NCBI RefSeq assembly: GCF_000143415.4
Contig: NW_003314321.1
Coordinates: 628,736 to 692,735, forward strand
Origin: Selaginella moellendorffii
Lineage: Eukaryota; Streptophyta; Lycopodiopsida; Selaginellales; Selaginellaceae
Length of the DNA: 64,000 nucleotides
Direction: 5' to 3'
Part shown: positions 32,986-44,589 of the stretch, piece by piece
Position numbering within the stretch: the first letter of the stretch is position 1
Layout: every line of letters starts with the position of its first letter
Notes under the pieces: model-generated
What the model saw: the letters and a program-made list of their open reading frames with translations, nothing else
Told to the model about the DNA's origin: nothing
Database searches by the model: none
Made by a program: the position numbers and the translations under genes

Positions 32986-35393
32986 ATGATTTCCTCCTCC
33001 AAGCAGCGAGCAGCAATCAGCGATTCCAGCACTCTCGCGTCGATTCTCCGGAGCTGCGGCAATCTCGAGCAGGGGAAGGGTATCCACGCATGGATGATCT
33101 ACAATGGAGGGATAGACAGGGGGACCTTCTTCGGCAATCTCTTGGTCCAGATGTTTGGGAGCTGTGGCAGCATCGAGAATGCACAGGCGGCATTCCATCA
33201 AATCCACGGCCGGAACTTCTTCTCGTGGAAGATCTTGCTCGCGGCGTATGCCCAGAACGGGGAAATGACCATCGCGAGCTCGCTGCTTGGATTGATGCCC
33301 GCCCACGACACCGTCGCATGGACAACCATGATCACTGGCTATGGAAAGAGCGGCGATCTCCACATCTGCGAGAAACTCTTCCAGGAGATCCAGACCCGGG
33401 AGGACTGTGGAGTGGCGTCTTGGAACGCGATGATTGCGGCATACACCGCGAATGGGCATCACAGCGAGAGAGCTCGGACGGGAAAGCTCATGCTCCTGGA
33501 TGGAATCCGCCCGAACAAATCCACTCTCATGAATCTCCTGGAGCTCTCCAACACCAGGAAGCTTTGCCAGTGTTTGATCGAAGAGACCGAGCTCCAGTGT
33601 GATCCCACTGTGGGAGCTTCGCTGTTGAGAGCTCACGGGCGATCTGGAAAGCTTGCGGAGGCGAGAGCCATCTTTGAGAGGATCCGGGGTGACAAGACTC
33701 TCATCGCTGGAAACACCATGCTCTGGGCTTACGCGCGAAACAGCTGCTTGGTGGAAGCTCGCGAGTTCTTCGAGGGGATGGCTCGCCGGGACGTTGTCTC
33801 GTGGACGACGCTCTTCTCGGGATGGATCCAGCAGCAGCATACTGGCGATGGCGATCTTTGCGATCTTCATCGGGCCAAGAGCGTCTTCGATCGAATGCCC
33901 CAGTGGAACACTGTCTCCTGGAACTCATGCTGGTGGGGCTCGGATCCAGCGGAGAAGTCGAGGCCGCGGAGGAGATGTTTGAGCTGCGAGCCGGAGGAGA
34001 GCTCCGAGACGTCGTGACTTGGAACTCGATGATCACGTCCTACGCTCGCCATGGGAGCTTCTCTCGAGCGCTGAGCCTGCTCAAGCGGATGGACTTGGAA
34101 GGGGAGCCTCCAAACCGAGTTACGTGGATCACCATCCTCGACTGCTGCGATGATCTCCGCCATGGAAGGCTGCTTCACCACGAACTGGAGCGCTCGCTTG
34201 ATCTCAGCTCGGACGCGGACTTGAGTTGCCTGCTCATCGACATGTACGGGAAATGCCACAGCTTGGAAGACGCTTGCAAGTCCTTCGAGAAGAGCTCCAC
34301 CACCACCAGTGTAAGATCGTGGACTGCATTAATCGGAGCGTTCGTTGCAAACGGCTCAAACCGGAGAGCGATTGAGAGCTTCCACAGAATGGCGCTGGAG
34401 GGCGTCCATTTTGACAAGGTGGCCGTGCTGAGCGTGCTGGAAGCCTGCTCTGGAGCCGGAGACTTGGACAGAGGACAGCTCCTCCATCGCTATGCGGTCG
34501 AGAGAGGCTGGCAAACGGACGTCTTGGTCGGGACCGCGGCGCTCAACATGTACGTCAAGTGTGGGAGATTCGAGCAGTCGAAGCTCGTCTTCGATGCCTT
34601 GCCGGAGAAGAGCCTCGTGTCGTGGACGTCGATGGTGTCCAGCTATGCCGGGAGCGGACGCTTTGCTGAGGCGCTGAGAGCTTTCAAGCTCATGGACTTG
34701 GCCGGCCTGGGAATGGACGGTGTTGCTCTGGCTTGCATCTTCGACGTCTGCGCGGCCTTCACAGCTCTCTCGGACGGCAGCGCTGTCTACTCGAGCGTCG
34801 AGGCGAGCGGCGAGAAGCTCGATGTCACTGCTGGAGCAGCCGCCATCAACATGTATGGAAAATGCGGAGATGTGTCGAGCGCGGCGGAGATCTTCTCGCA
34901 GTACCGGGCCTGGGAGTGGAGTTTGGTGCTCTGCACGACCATGGTGGCGGGCTTTGCTCGAAACGGACATGGCCGACGAGCTCACGAGCTGTTTGAGTTG
35001 ATTGAGCTTCAAGGACTAGAACTGGACGTTGTCAGCTTCACCACCATTCTTGCTGCGTGTAGCGCTGCCGGGCTGCTCCACGATGGTCACAGGTACTTTG
35101 TTTCCATGAGAGGGGACTATGCTCTCGCTGCCACCATGGATCACTACGTTTGCGTGATCGATCTGCTGGCAAGATCTGGGCGAGTTGACGAGGGCCTAGC
35201 TTTGCTGACAACCATGCCTTTTGAGCCTGATGGAGTCTCGTGGGTGACTGTGTTGAGCAGCTGCAAAACTCATGGCGATTTTGATGTGGCTGCCACCCTT
35301 GCTGCTCGAGTGCCTGCCTCGGAAGCCGATCATCCAGGAGCGCTCGTTACATTCTTTAATCTCATTGCAGATTCATCACCATTGCTCGGTTAG
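32986..35393 (+). pseudogene. Pentatricopeptide-repeat (PPR) protein, single one-base frameshift
   Basis: PPR proteins bind organelle RNA sequence-specifically. An ATG frame of 343 codons overlaps a second frame that carries on to 35,393. The switch is best placed at about 33,920, where WN is followed by LMLVGLGSSGEVEAAEEMF if one C is missing. Together they would give about 800 residues and more than a dozen 31-36-residue repeats with the usual landmarks (HAWMIYNGG, VASWNAMIAAYTANG, LIDMYGKCHSLEDA, LNMYVKCGRFEQSKLVFDALPEK, INMYGKCGDVSSAAEIFS). The C-terminus stops early in an E-like region; no DYW domain is present. The intronless form is typical of the family. The frameshift could be a genuine mutation or an assembly error. 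Confidence 0.85.
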
Positions 35394-35500
35394 AAAACGA
35401 TACCAAACAGATTTTTTACCTCAACAGTTCCAACAAATGTTGGAACGAGGTTCAAGTCGAGTTGCTATTGTGACCAATCTGTCGCCGACGGATTTCCATT

Positions 35501-38038
35501 TCAGATGAGTGCTGAGTCCATGTCCGACAGTGGAGCTGGATTGGAATCATAGAAGGCCAAGAGTGAAATCACTACAGAAAAGAAACAGAGTGTGAAACAC
35601 ACCTAGCAAGTCGTCGTCCTGGTCCTGGAAACCCGATAGCTCAAGAAACAGTGGTGGAGAGGACCGTGTTGCCTGAGCCCGATTGACGCTTTCCTTTTGT
35701 ACAGTCAAAGGCGTGAAATAGTGCTCTGAGGTCGTGTTACTGGTGCTGGTGTTCTCAGTCGCGGCCTCAACAGGCTTTGAGAGTGCGGCATCGTGAACTG
35801 CTTGCCGCAATTCTTTGAAATCATCTGGAATATAAAAGCCGGCGTAGTCGATATATAAGACGTTACTGAACATCTTAGAATACCTTCGTAGTCCTTGTGG
35901 CCAGAGAAAGCCAGTGAAGACGAGCGGAGGTCCAAATCATCGTCGTCACCACCTTTGTGCAAAAGAGAGAACGGCGAAGACAGTGTTGGCAGCTGAGGAA
36001 GCTTTAGTGTCGGGCTTGGAGGTGCCAGTTCTAGGGGTCCAGGAGTGCCTCTATCATCAGCAACACAGTCCGAAGTCACGTCCTGCAAAAGCTAGTCAGA
36101 ACATGGCTCAAACAAGGTGGACACGTACTTGAGAGGAAAGTGCAGAGTCAGAATACACGCTATACCCAGCGAAAACAGCTTGAGAGGCAGAAGAAACCGC
36201 AGGGTGATTGACATGTTGACGGAGTTTGTTAATGTTTACTTCCATTCCTGGAATGGCTTCCTTTAGCTGCGAAATGAGCACCTGAAGAACAAGTCCTTTT
36301 TAACAAACAAAGAAACCCAGGAAAAAGAATTAATACCTGCATATTTGAGAGGTGTTGTTTTTGCTCCGCTAACGTTGCCCGTAATGCTTGTGTGTGTCCC
36401 TCACAAGCATCCACCGCATTTATAAGATTAGGACCAGTGCCTTGATTTTGTCGTGACTGTACGACAATCCCAGTCATGTAAGCAAGTTAGACAAAGCTAA
36501 AGTTTTTACCAGCTTTTGAGCTTGTTTGTGTATGCGTTGCAAAGCATGGGTCCACCGTCTAATAACTTCAGCAACATCAAGCGGGCTCGACCCTTTAACT
36601 GCCCTGTCTGTTCTGGCTTCGTCGCCATGAGCTGAAGTTTCCTGCTTTTCTAGTTGCTGATTGCAGCCATCGTCATTGGAGTTCAATGAACTTGGTATGA
36701 CATTCATCCCTCTGTCGATGGCCACACGCAAAGCCGATCCATCTATACGATACCTATAAGCGCAGCGTCAAACAAAATCCAGGAACCAAAAGATTAAACA
36801 CCTGTGGTCACGATGAGCAATCAAGTCTTCTATAGGGCCGCTTGCTAGTTTGTCGTGCCTCTCTATAATCAACAGAAAATCAGACAAGAATAAGAGAATA
36901 CAGAAATTCAAGAAATGCAAACTGACCGGTATGTTTTAGAAGAGACTCCCAAAGCGTTGTAGCCCGAGACGCTGACGTTACTTTCTGATTTGCAAATGCT
37001 CTAGAACTTTGTAGCTCCTGCATTTTCTCCAGCTCTTGATGTAAATAAGCCTAATCGACAGCAAGACGAGTTCAAAGTAGGGAGAAAGAAGAAGTTAGAT
37101 ACCTCTTCAGCACACAAAGCCCGGTATTCAGCCGTCATGTCATGAGCAAGACTGGACCACAATGCCTGTTTATGCACGGCCGCAGACGCACCTTGCAGGA
37201 AACGCCTACGCTCTAGAGCAATACGTGCCTGCCAAAACACGCAAGTTCCAACAATCAATCAATCAACCAAATCAACCAATCAACACTCCACCTTTGTCAC
37301 GGCAAGGAGTGCTGATGCATGTGAATTTTGCGTGATGACTTCCGTGAGCGACGCTGGCAAGGGGTTCTCGGCAACATCCGCTGGGAAGTTCCGTCGATGA
37401 ACTTCTCGCAGAGCGTGGGCCGAGAGCTGCCATAATAGCTCCACAAATCTAGAGAAGGAAAAACGAAAAAAATTCAATCATAGGAACCACGGAGGCAAAA
37501 CAAGACCCACCTCTGACCACAGCATGTAGCTAGCGAGGAAACCCGAGAGCTACTCCGAGGTAAAGCCCCTTGAGCCTCTAGCTCGTTGATAAGACCCTGG
37601 ACAATCTGCAAAGAAAGGAATTTCCATCCTTTGAGAACTCTAAAACGAGCCAGAAGCACAGCGAAAGAATGCGTATTACTGTACTTTCCGGAAGTCGCGA
37701 GACTGTGCCGCGTCGAAAATCGGCCAGACACCGGCGAAATCCTGCGAGATCGAGCGTGAGCGCCTCAAATCAACCTACATTCTCGCCTTCTTCCTCACCT
37801 TGGCGGCCAGCGACGGCCCCCGAAGCGCCGAGAGGAGAAAATGTAGCAGCGCCTCGCCGACCCGCGGATTGGAGTGCCGGAAGAGGCCAGCTCGCGATCC
37901 AGCGCCTTGCCCTAGAATGCTAGCATCCAGGCCCAGGAGCAAGCAGTTGCCGTAGAGCGCCGCTTCCATCTCCGTCTCCTTGTCGCGGATCACATCCTTG
38001 GTAGCCTCCATCTTGGAGAGAAGGCTGCCATTCTCCAT
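35501..38038 (-). CDS. AUG6: Augmin (HAUS) complex subunit 6
   Basis: Augmin recruits gamma-tubulin to existing microtubules for branching nucleation in spindle, phragmoplast and cortical arrays. Thirteen exons join in frame: 38038-37799, 37741-37685, 37605-37511, 37448-37292, 37228-37103, 37050-36927, 36862-36802, 36753-36510, 36456-36337, 36281-36129, 36082-35884, 35824-35603 and 35535-35501, giving 610 residues. Diagnostic plant AUG6/HAUS6 blocks include [74 protein letters not shown] and [19 protein letters not shown]. Introns are 34-98 nt. The last exon ([12 protein letters not shown]-stop) is inferred; without splicing the frame would end at 35,547. It is slightly shorter than angiosperm AUG6. 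It is convergent with the PPR gene and divergent from the J-domain gene. Confidence 0.93.
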
Positions 38039-38248
38039 AGCCTAAACTCTCCGCTCAAAACAAAGAAGCTCCACTCAAACAAACTAAGACCACCTTCTAA
38101 GGTAGCTACTGTGAAGCCGGCGTGTCCCTAGCAAAGACCCAGTGCAAAGCCAACGAGTCCCTGGCCATTAAAAAATGGGAATGTTTCCACTCCAAGGGTC
38201 TGGATTTTTAGGGTTCCAAAGGGAGAAAAGAAAAGAAAGAGAGAAGAA

Positions 38249-39166
38249 ATGGTGTGGCACGATTCTGATTCAGATTCAGATTCCAGCTGCCGCGATCATC
38301 ACACCACTGCTGCCGATCGAGCGCGGAAGGTAGTGAATCGATTCATTGTTGGCGCGGCGCCGTGATTTTCTTCTTCTTTGTCTGGAATTTTTGCCAGGAT
38401 TACTACAAGATCTTGGGAGTGGACTGCGATGCTTCCACTGACTCGATTCGAATCAGCTACTTGCGGCTCGCTTTGGTAGATTTTCCAAGCACAGATTTTT
38501 CCCCAACTTGATTTTTTCGTACTTTTTTTTTGTGTGGCAGAAATGGCATCCAGACAAGCACCAAGGACAGGATTCCGCGGCGACACTCAAGTTCCAGGAG
38601 ATCAACGAAGCGTACACCGGTTAGATTTCGTTCCTCCTTTCTAGTTCTTACTCAAATCATGCGAAGAACTCCAGCAGAGTTCGTATCATACGAAGAACTT
38701 TAGCGAAGTTGTAGCTAGAAGTAGATGATTTTCAAGCTACTCACGAGGGTTATGATGCTAGTGATCGCGTGCAGTGTTGAGTGACCCGGCCAAGAGACGA
38801 GACTATGATATGAGAGCCGATTTCAACGTCCAGGAGTACAGCATCATAGTAAGAGTCACTCACATTTTCTCCTTGTTCTTCGTAGAGGGTCACTAAATCT
38901 TTTCACGGTTTTCGCTACAGGAGTATCTAAATCGATTCAAAGGCTTGATTCTTACGTGCAATGGTCTTGGAATTGGCGACCTCTCCGAGTGGTGATTACT
39001 CTCTTTTTTCTGGTTCTTTTCATTTCTAGATTAATTTACAAGGTAGCTATGTTCTTCCGGGGGCGTGATCTTGCATTTTCATCTTGGTTGTCTCGGGATT
39101 TTTTGCAGGATGGAGCAATTGCTGCGACTCGGCTATGAGGAAGTTGTGAATATGTACAATCAATGA
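38249..39166 (+). CDS. J-domain (DnaJ-like) protein
   Basis: J-domain proteins stimulate Hsp70 ATPase activity. Six exons (38249-38329, 38398-38475, 38541-38619, 38775-38848, 38921-38991, 39109-39166) give 146 residues in frame. A short acidic Ser-Asp N-terminus (DSDSDSDSS) is followed by the J domain ([13 protein letters not shown] to [14 protein letters not shown]), with the catalytic HPD tripeptide at about residues 56-58. The tail ([34 protein letters not shown]) is typical of small plant type III J proteins. There is no signal peptide, so it is probably cytosolic or nuclear. It shares a 210-bp divergent promoter with AUG6. Confidence 0.92.
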
Positions 39167-39271
39167 AAAGGAAATAAGTTTTAAGGGCTCTTCAAAAAAC
39201 TAAAGGAAATATTTAACCGTCCCGTTATCTTAAACCTAGAAATTCGATCTCCATTCTTATGTTCTTCCAAG

Positions 39272-40255
39272 ATGGGTATGTTCTTCTCTCGATTCTTTAC
39301 TTCCTTGTTCGGCGATAGGGAAGCCCGGATCCTCGTCCTGGGCCTGGACAACGCCGGCAAGACCACGATTCTCTGTATCCTTTGATCGATCCGTCAGATC
39401 TAGCGCTTCTAGGTTGAAATTCCGCGGCGATCTCCGCCCGGGGGTCCTTAACTCGACATTTCAGATCGATTGCAAGCTGGGGAAGTGGTGGAGACTGTGC
39501 CAAGTGAGTGAGATTTGCATTTTAGGTCTTGGATCTAGCTCACAAGTTCTCTCTTCCTGTCTCTTCCAGCGATAGGATTCAATGTAGAAACCGTACAGTA
39601 CAACAACATCAAATTTCAAGTATGGGACTTGGGTACGTGCCTTTCAGTTGTTCTTTGCTCTTTCCAGAATCATTGAAACTTCTCTCGACTCGATCATAGG
39701 TGGCCAGACGAGTATCCGGTGAGTATCTTTTGTTTCAAACACTTTGGTTTGCTGACACTCATCATTCAGACCTTACTGGAGATGCTACTTTCCAAACACA
39801 CAGGCTGTGATTTACGTTGTTGATTCGACTGACACGGAAAGAATGGCAACTGCAAAGGACGAACTCCACGCTATCCTAGAGGTTCTTTTGTGGTTTTTCT
39901 CTGGAAGTTTTCTCGCTGACACTCGTGCTAAACTTTAGGAAGAGGAGCTCAAGGACACAGTTGTCTTGATCTACGCCAACAAACAGGTCTGTTTTGATTT
40001 TGTGTCCGCGAGGGAACTAAATTCTGGCTTCTCAACAGGATCTCCCGGAAGCGCTCGAGAGTGCAGCAGTCTCGGAGTCTCTCAACCTTCACAAGATCAA
40101 GAACAGAGAATGGGCCATTTTCAAAACTTCGGCAGTCAAAGGCGAGGGATTGTTCGAGGGCCTCAACTGGTAACACTGCTACAGACTCGTGCCTGGTTTG
40201 ATGGTTGCTTCTCTCTCGCAGGTTGAGCGACACATTAAAATCCAAGGGAAGATAG
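39272..40255 (+). CDS. ARL1: ADP-ribosylation factor-like GTPase 1
   Basis: ARL1 is a Golgi small GTPase recruiting golgins. Eight exons (39272-39374, 39465-39503, 39570-39632, 39700-39718, 39770-39881, 39939-39986, 40039-40169, 40222-40255) join into 182 residues. Motifs: Gly2 for myristoylation (MGMFFSR), P-loop GLDNAGKT at 24-31, effector [26 protein letters not shown] (G3 and the ARL1-type interswitch), NKQD at 126-129, and [15 protein letters not shown] near the end. Sequence and length agree closely with plant ARL1 rather than ARF1. It follows the J-domain gene by only about 105 bases on the same strand, typical of this compact island. Confidence 0.95.
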
Positions 40256-40591
40256 CTCGACTCGATCGGAAGAGAGAAACCAGAATTTGTAGAAGCACGC
40301 AGTTGGATAAGGTATCACTTTTTTCCCTGCAAAGCTTGTTAACAGTTTTATAGGAAAACGAAGCGAAAGTACTTTTCTGGGGATATCTTTTGTATCCAAT
40401 GGCCTGGATTTCAGATACCACGACACTTGTCACAGTGAAGCCGGACCAGATGGCAAGTACTTGTCATGCAAATCGCCACGAAGCTCCGTTCGTGAAATTG
40501 GAGCAAGGATATATAGTCGTGAACCAGGGAAGTGCTACACCATTTCTTGGAATAGAGTTACACAACATCGACGAGAAAGAAGACGAACAGT

Positions 40592-41494
40592 ATGAGGGGT
40601 ATCGCGCTCTCAGGCATATACAGGCGCTCGAGCAGCAAACTTGGATCGCCTGGAGCAGCATTCTCGACGATTGCAGCTCGGCAGCAACAGCAGCAGCAGC
40701 AAGTGAACTACGGTGCTGACCCGAAGCCGCAGCCGAACCCGGCAGCCAAGCCGCTCGATATCGATGCGCAGCGCCGGGATCAGCAGCAGCAGCAGCCGCA
40801 AGTTGATGGTCAGGCCAAAACCATCGGTGATGTGAGTATCTCTTCTCAGTTTTTTCTCTCTTTTGTTTCTTCTTTGGTTTTGCTCGTTGCGTGATTCCAT
40901 GATTTCTGATTCCATGGTTTTTTATTCCATTGCCAGGCTCTCGAGGAGGCTGCTGCTAAATCCGGTGACAAGCCACTGGAGCTCAAGGACACGCGAGTGA
41001 TTCAAAGCGCCGAGGCGCGGGCCACTGGCGCGGCGGCTGGTGTTCTTGGTGGGCCTGCACAGTACGCGACGCGTCTCTATGAGAATGCTGAGAATGCTAC
41101 ACTGGGGGAAGCACTCCAGGTGCCAGATTTTTTATTTCTTTTTCATTCTTTCGTTTCTTCCACTCAGCCCAAGATTCTTCTTCCACCCAGCCCAAGATCT
41201 TTTCTTTCTTTCTTCCAGTGATCTTGACGAGAACTGTCGCTAACTACATTGCTTTGGTTGAGTCTATAGGACGTGAAAGCCCATCTCCCGGCTGACAAAG
41301 TTGCGACTCCTCGCGACGCGACTCGGATCGAGCAGGCCGAGCAGAGGAACGACCCAATGGGTCGCGTGGATCCGGCAGGAGTGGCGGCGGCAGTGAAAGA
41401 GGCGGCGGATTATAACGTGGATAAAGGATTCGTGGCGCCGGGGACGCCCGCCGGGGCTGGCGTGGGGGCTGGCCGGGGAGCGGGAAGGGTCTAG
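40592..41494 (+). CDS. Seed-maturation (SMP) type late embryogenesis abundant protein
   Basis: SMP-type LEA proteins accumulate during desiccation and protect membranes and enzymes. Three exons (40592-40831, 40937-41119, 41270-41494) give 215 residues. The N-terminus (MRGIALSGIYRRSSSK, then FSTIAARQ) is basic and hydroxylated, resembling a mitochondrial presequence; a Gln-rich linker follows. Ala-rich SMP blocks come next: ALEEAAAKSGDKPLELKD, VIQSAEARATGAAAGVLGG, and RIEQAEQRNDPMGRVDPAGV. A Gly/Ala tail ends in GRGAGRV. A desiccation role would fit a spike-moss. Mitochondrial targeting is an inference from composition only. Confidence 0.88.
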
Positions 41495-41895
41495 CAAGGG
41501 TTTAAGCAACCGGTTTTATTAGAGGGACTCTTTTAGATCATTCTGTCATAAAATCCATTTTAGGGCAAGGACCCTCGTGCAGCGCGCGCTCGTACGTCTC
41601 TGCGTGCTTCGTGTTGGTTGTGGTTTCGTTGTGGAACAACGTGTTCCACGCGGATGGAAAGTTCCGGGCGCGTATATATGTGCGTGGTTGAGAGAAAGGG
41701 CAATATAGGGTTTTTATTTGGAGCGAGTGATCGAGAGGGAGTAGAAAGGCGCTGAGAGAGAGAGGAGAGAGGATATTTTCTTGCTCTGATTCATTTTCGG
41801 GCAAGGATCTTGCCCGGGCATTGGATCTCTCCAGCTTCCTCCGAAAATTGGTCCGGCAAAGGCAAAGCCGGGGCTTCTGTGCCTGAAGCCTCGGC

Positions 41896-41923
41896 ATCCT
41901 GCGAAGACAGTTCTTCGCAGGAT
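41896..41923 (+). promoter_or_regulatory. Perfect 12-bp stem hairpin in the ADC leader
   Basis: ATCCTGCGAAGA and TCTTCGCAGGAT flank a 4-base loop, 30 bases upstream of the ADC start codon. A second inverted repeat (CGGGCAAG, GAT, CTTGCCCG) lies at about 41,798-41,816. Such structures could slow ribosome scanning; this is inferred only. Confidence 0.5.
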
Positions 41924-41953
41924 CCTGTATTTCCACTCCCACAAGCGCAAGCG

Positions 41954-44068
41954 ATGCGGTCCCTAGCGATCCCTCCCATGACCATCGGTAGCGGCAGCAG
42001 CAGCGGCAGCGACGACGATGAGGAGGTTCTCTTTCGCGACATTGGCCCGGGCAGGGTTCAAGAAGATCTCGCCAAGCAATGGAGCGCTGGCGATTCCATG
42101 GCGCTCTACCGGATCGGTGGCTGGGGGTTCCCATTCTACTCCATCAACGGCGACGGCAATCTCTGCGTCAACCCTAGCGGCAGCGGCAGCGGCGGTGCAT
42201 CGATCGAGCTCAGGGCCGTGATTGATCGAGTTCTTGCCGCTTCCAGTGGTAATATTTCGCCTCCGCTTATCATCCGGTTCCCGGAGCTCCTCGGCGCCAG
42301 GCTCCGCGAGCTCCAGTCGGCATTCCAGGGCGCCATCCACGCGCTGGGCTACAACAATCGCTTCCAGGGGGTGTTCCCGGTGAAATGCAATCCCGACAAG
42401 CTGCTGGTGGAAGAGATCGTGGCGGCAGGCAAGCCATTCGCGTTTGGATTGGAGGCCGGCTCCAAGCCCGAGCTCCTGCTCACGATGAGCGCAATGTGCA
42501 AGGCACACCCGGACGCCTTCCTCATCTGCAATGGCTACAAGGACGCCGAGTACGTCCAGCTCGCGCTCCTGGCCCGGAGCCTCGGCATGGATTGCATCAT
42601 CGTCCTGGAGCAGCTGGACGAGGTGGATCTCGTGATCGAGATGAGCCAGCGCCTGGGGATCGAGCCGGCCATTGGGGTCCGATCCAAGCTCCACACCAAG
42701 CACGGCGGCCACTGGGGTGAGACATGTGGAGAGGGTGGCAAGTTCGGGCTCTCGGCTCCCGAGATCGTGGAGGTGGCGAGGAGGCTGCGGCGGCAGGGGA
42801 TGCTGGATTGCCTGGAGCTCGTCCACTTTCACGTCGGCTCGCAGATCCCATGCCTGTCGGTGGTGAAGGACAGCGTGAGCGAGGCGGCGTTCCTCTACTG
42901 CGAGCTCGCGCTCATGGGCGCCGGGATGAGGATCCTCGACATTGGTGGCGGGCTCGGGATCGACTACGATGGCTCCGCCTCGGCCTCCTCGGACATGTCG
43001 GTCGGGTACACCGTTCCGGAGTACGCGAGCGCGGTGGTGGCGGCCATTGACGCGGCGTGCACGATGAAGAAGGTCGATGCTCCGGTGGTTTGCTGCGAGA
43101 GTGGACGCGGCCTCGTCTCCCACCACTCGGTCCTCGTCTTCGACGTCTACTCCGCCACCCGGGTGCCAAAGGCCAAGTCTTCCGAGCAGGAGGAGCTCCT
43201 GGGGATGGTCCAAGAGCTCGAGTTTTGCGAGTGGGGCGAGCTGGATCTCCCGCTGGGCCAGCTCTGCGAGATGGTCCGGGCCAAGAGCTATGGGGTCGCG
43301 GCCGAGTACGCCAGGAACGCCAGGAGCGAGGCGTCGAGGCTGTTCAAGTCGGGGCTGGTGAGCCTGGAGCTGCGAGCCGGGCTGGAGCGGCTCTACGAGC
43401 TGCTGGTGGCATCATCGATGAGGCAGGCTCCGGCGACGTACCACATGAATCTCTCGATGTTCAAGGCGATCCCGGACAACTGGGCGCTCGGCCAGCTCTT
43501 CCCGATCGTCCCGCTCCAGCGCCTCAACGAGGAGCCGACCGTGAGAGCGATCCTCTCGGACCTCACCTGCGACAGCGATGGAAGGATCACGTCGTTCGTG
43601 TGTGGCGGCGGTGGCGGCGGCGGGGACACCGAGCGGCCATCGCCAAGCTTGCCCGTCCACGAGCTCGAGGAAGACGACGGTGTACGGGCGGGCGGCCGTG
43701 CGCGTCCGTACTACCTGGGCCTCTTTTTGGGTGGGGCCTATCAGGAGGCGCTGAGCAGCATGCACAACCTGTTTGGTGTAATGCACGTGGTTCACGTGGC
43801 GAGCGATGGTGGCGGGGGGTTCAGTGTGACGCGGGAGATTCCTGGCCAGTCGATCGCGAGCGTGCTCCGTAGCGCGCAGCACGACCCAGGTGGCATGTTC
43901 GATTCCCTGCGCGCGCGGGTGATTGGGTCGCTGGCCGCGGGCCGATTCCATGGCGAGCGTGAGGCGCGGGTGGCGCTCCAAATCCTGGCCAAGACCTTCT
44001 CCAGCTACACTTATCTCCACACCATCGCGTCTACTACTACTACAACTACTTCTGATGTGGTGGAGTGA
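41954..44068 (+). CDS. ADC: Arginine decarboxylase
   Basis: ADC converts arginine to agmatine, the first step of the plant putrescine pathway, using PLP. The intronless 704-residue frame has the family layout: a TIM-barrel PLP domain (from IIRFPELLGARL) with the PLP lysine in FPVKCN (Lys144), GLEAGSKPELL, VHFHVGSQIP, the glycine-rich DIGGGLGIDYDG, and the substrate/PLP region CCESGRGLVSHHSV (residues 380 onward). A C-terminal beta domain contains LFPIVPLQRLNEEP and GLFLGGAYQE. Length matches angiosperm ADC (about 700). A Gly-rich insert (around 43,605-43,622) is lineage-specific. The same frame is open upstream to 41,810 without an ATG, so non-AUG extension is possible but unproven. Confidence 0.97.
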   Translation: MRSLAIPPMTIGSGSSSGSDDDEEVLFRDIGPGRVQEDLAKQWSAGDSMALYRIGGWGFPFYSINGDGNLCVNPSGSGSGGASIELRAVIDRVLAASSGNISPPLIIRFPELLGARLRELQSAFQGAIHALGYNNRFQGVFPVKCNPDKLLVEEIVAAGKPFAFGLEAGSKPELLLTMSAMCKAHPDAFLICNGYKDAEYVQLALLARSLGMDCIIVLEQLDEVDLVIEMSQRLGIEPAIGVRSKLHTKHGGHWGETCGEGGKFGLSAPEIVEVARRLRRQGMLDCLELVHFHVGSQIPCLSVVKDSVSEAAFLYCELALMGAGMRILDIGGGLGIDYDGSASASSDMSVGYTVPEYASAVVAAIDAACTMKKVDAPVVCCESGRGLVSHHSVLVFDVYSATRVPKAKSSEQEELLGMVQELEFCEWGELDLPLGQLCEMVRAKSYGVAAEYARNARSEASRLFKSGLVSLELRAGLERLYELLVASSMRQAPATYHMNLSMFKAIPDNWALGQLFPIVPLQRLNEEPTVRAILSDLTCDSDGRITSFVCGGGGGGGDTERPSPSLPVHELEEDDGVRAGGRARPYYLGLFLGGAYQEALSSMHNLFGVMHVVHVASDGGGGFSVTREIPGQSIASVLRSAQHDPGGMFDSLRARVIGSLAAGRFHGEREARVALQILAKTFSSYTYLHTIASTTTTTTSDVVE

Positions 44069-44069
44069 G

Positions 44070-44589
44070 TGACATCTACTTGCTCGGTCCCAGAGAATAA
44101 GCACCACAAATAACATTGTCAGACCATTTCAATTTTTGCATTCAATATACTGTTTTATGTAACAATCAGATTCTCACGGTTGTTGGGCTGCTGGTAGTCC
44201 CAGGATTGGGAAGACAATCATCTTTGCATTGCAGCTGTAGCGTTATTACCCTCAGGACCGAGTATAACTTGCCTTAGAAACAGGAATAACGCCCCCGGGA
44301 TTGTCTGCTTTACTTCCCTTGCTGCTAAATCGCATGTATAAAACGTGCACTCGTACATCTGAACGATATCCGGGTGTGATCCTGTGGTACATCTTCGAAC
44401 ATGCAAAGCGATTAAACAACTCTGCAGGAGACAGTTCCGGGTCAAGCAAAACGGTGTTGCTTCTCACCAACCTTCTACTGCTACTTTTACCTCTTCGCTA
44501 GCTTACGTGAGAATACATGAAAATGAAATAACATTGTCAGACCATTTCAAACAAAAGGATTTAAAATCCGTCTTAGAATCAGTCGTGAT
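44070..44589. other. ADC 3' flank with a 25-bp direct repeat
   Basis: The identical 25 bases starting AAATAACATTGTCAGACC occur at 44,108-44,132 and 44,526-44,550, suggesting a small duplication of the ADC 3' region. A minus-strand frame at 44,252-44,470 is open but unrecognised; its start resembles ERSNTVLLDP of the unknown ORF at 13,138-13,488. Confidence 0.5.

Noticed and set aside
32812-33870. 352-codon minus-strand ORF over the PPR gene
   Set aside because: Antisense shadow; the plus strand shows regular PPR repeats.
40390-40719. ORF overlapping the SMP gene start
   Set aside because: Overlaps the first SMP exon in another frame and lacks any recognisable domain.
42018-43872. Long minus- and alternate-frame ORFs across the ADC gene
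   Set aside because: GC-rich shadow frames; the ADC frame has full family similarity.
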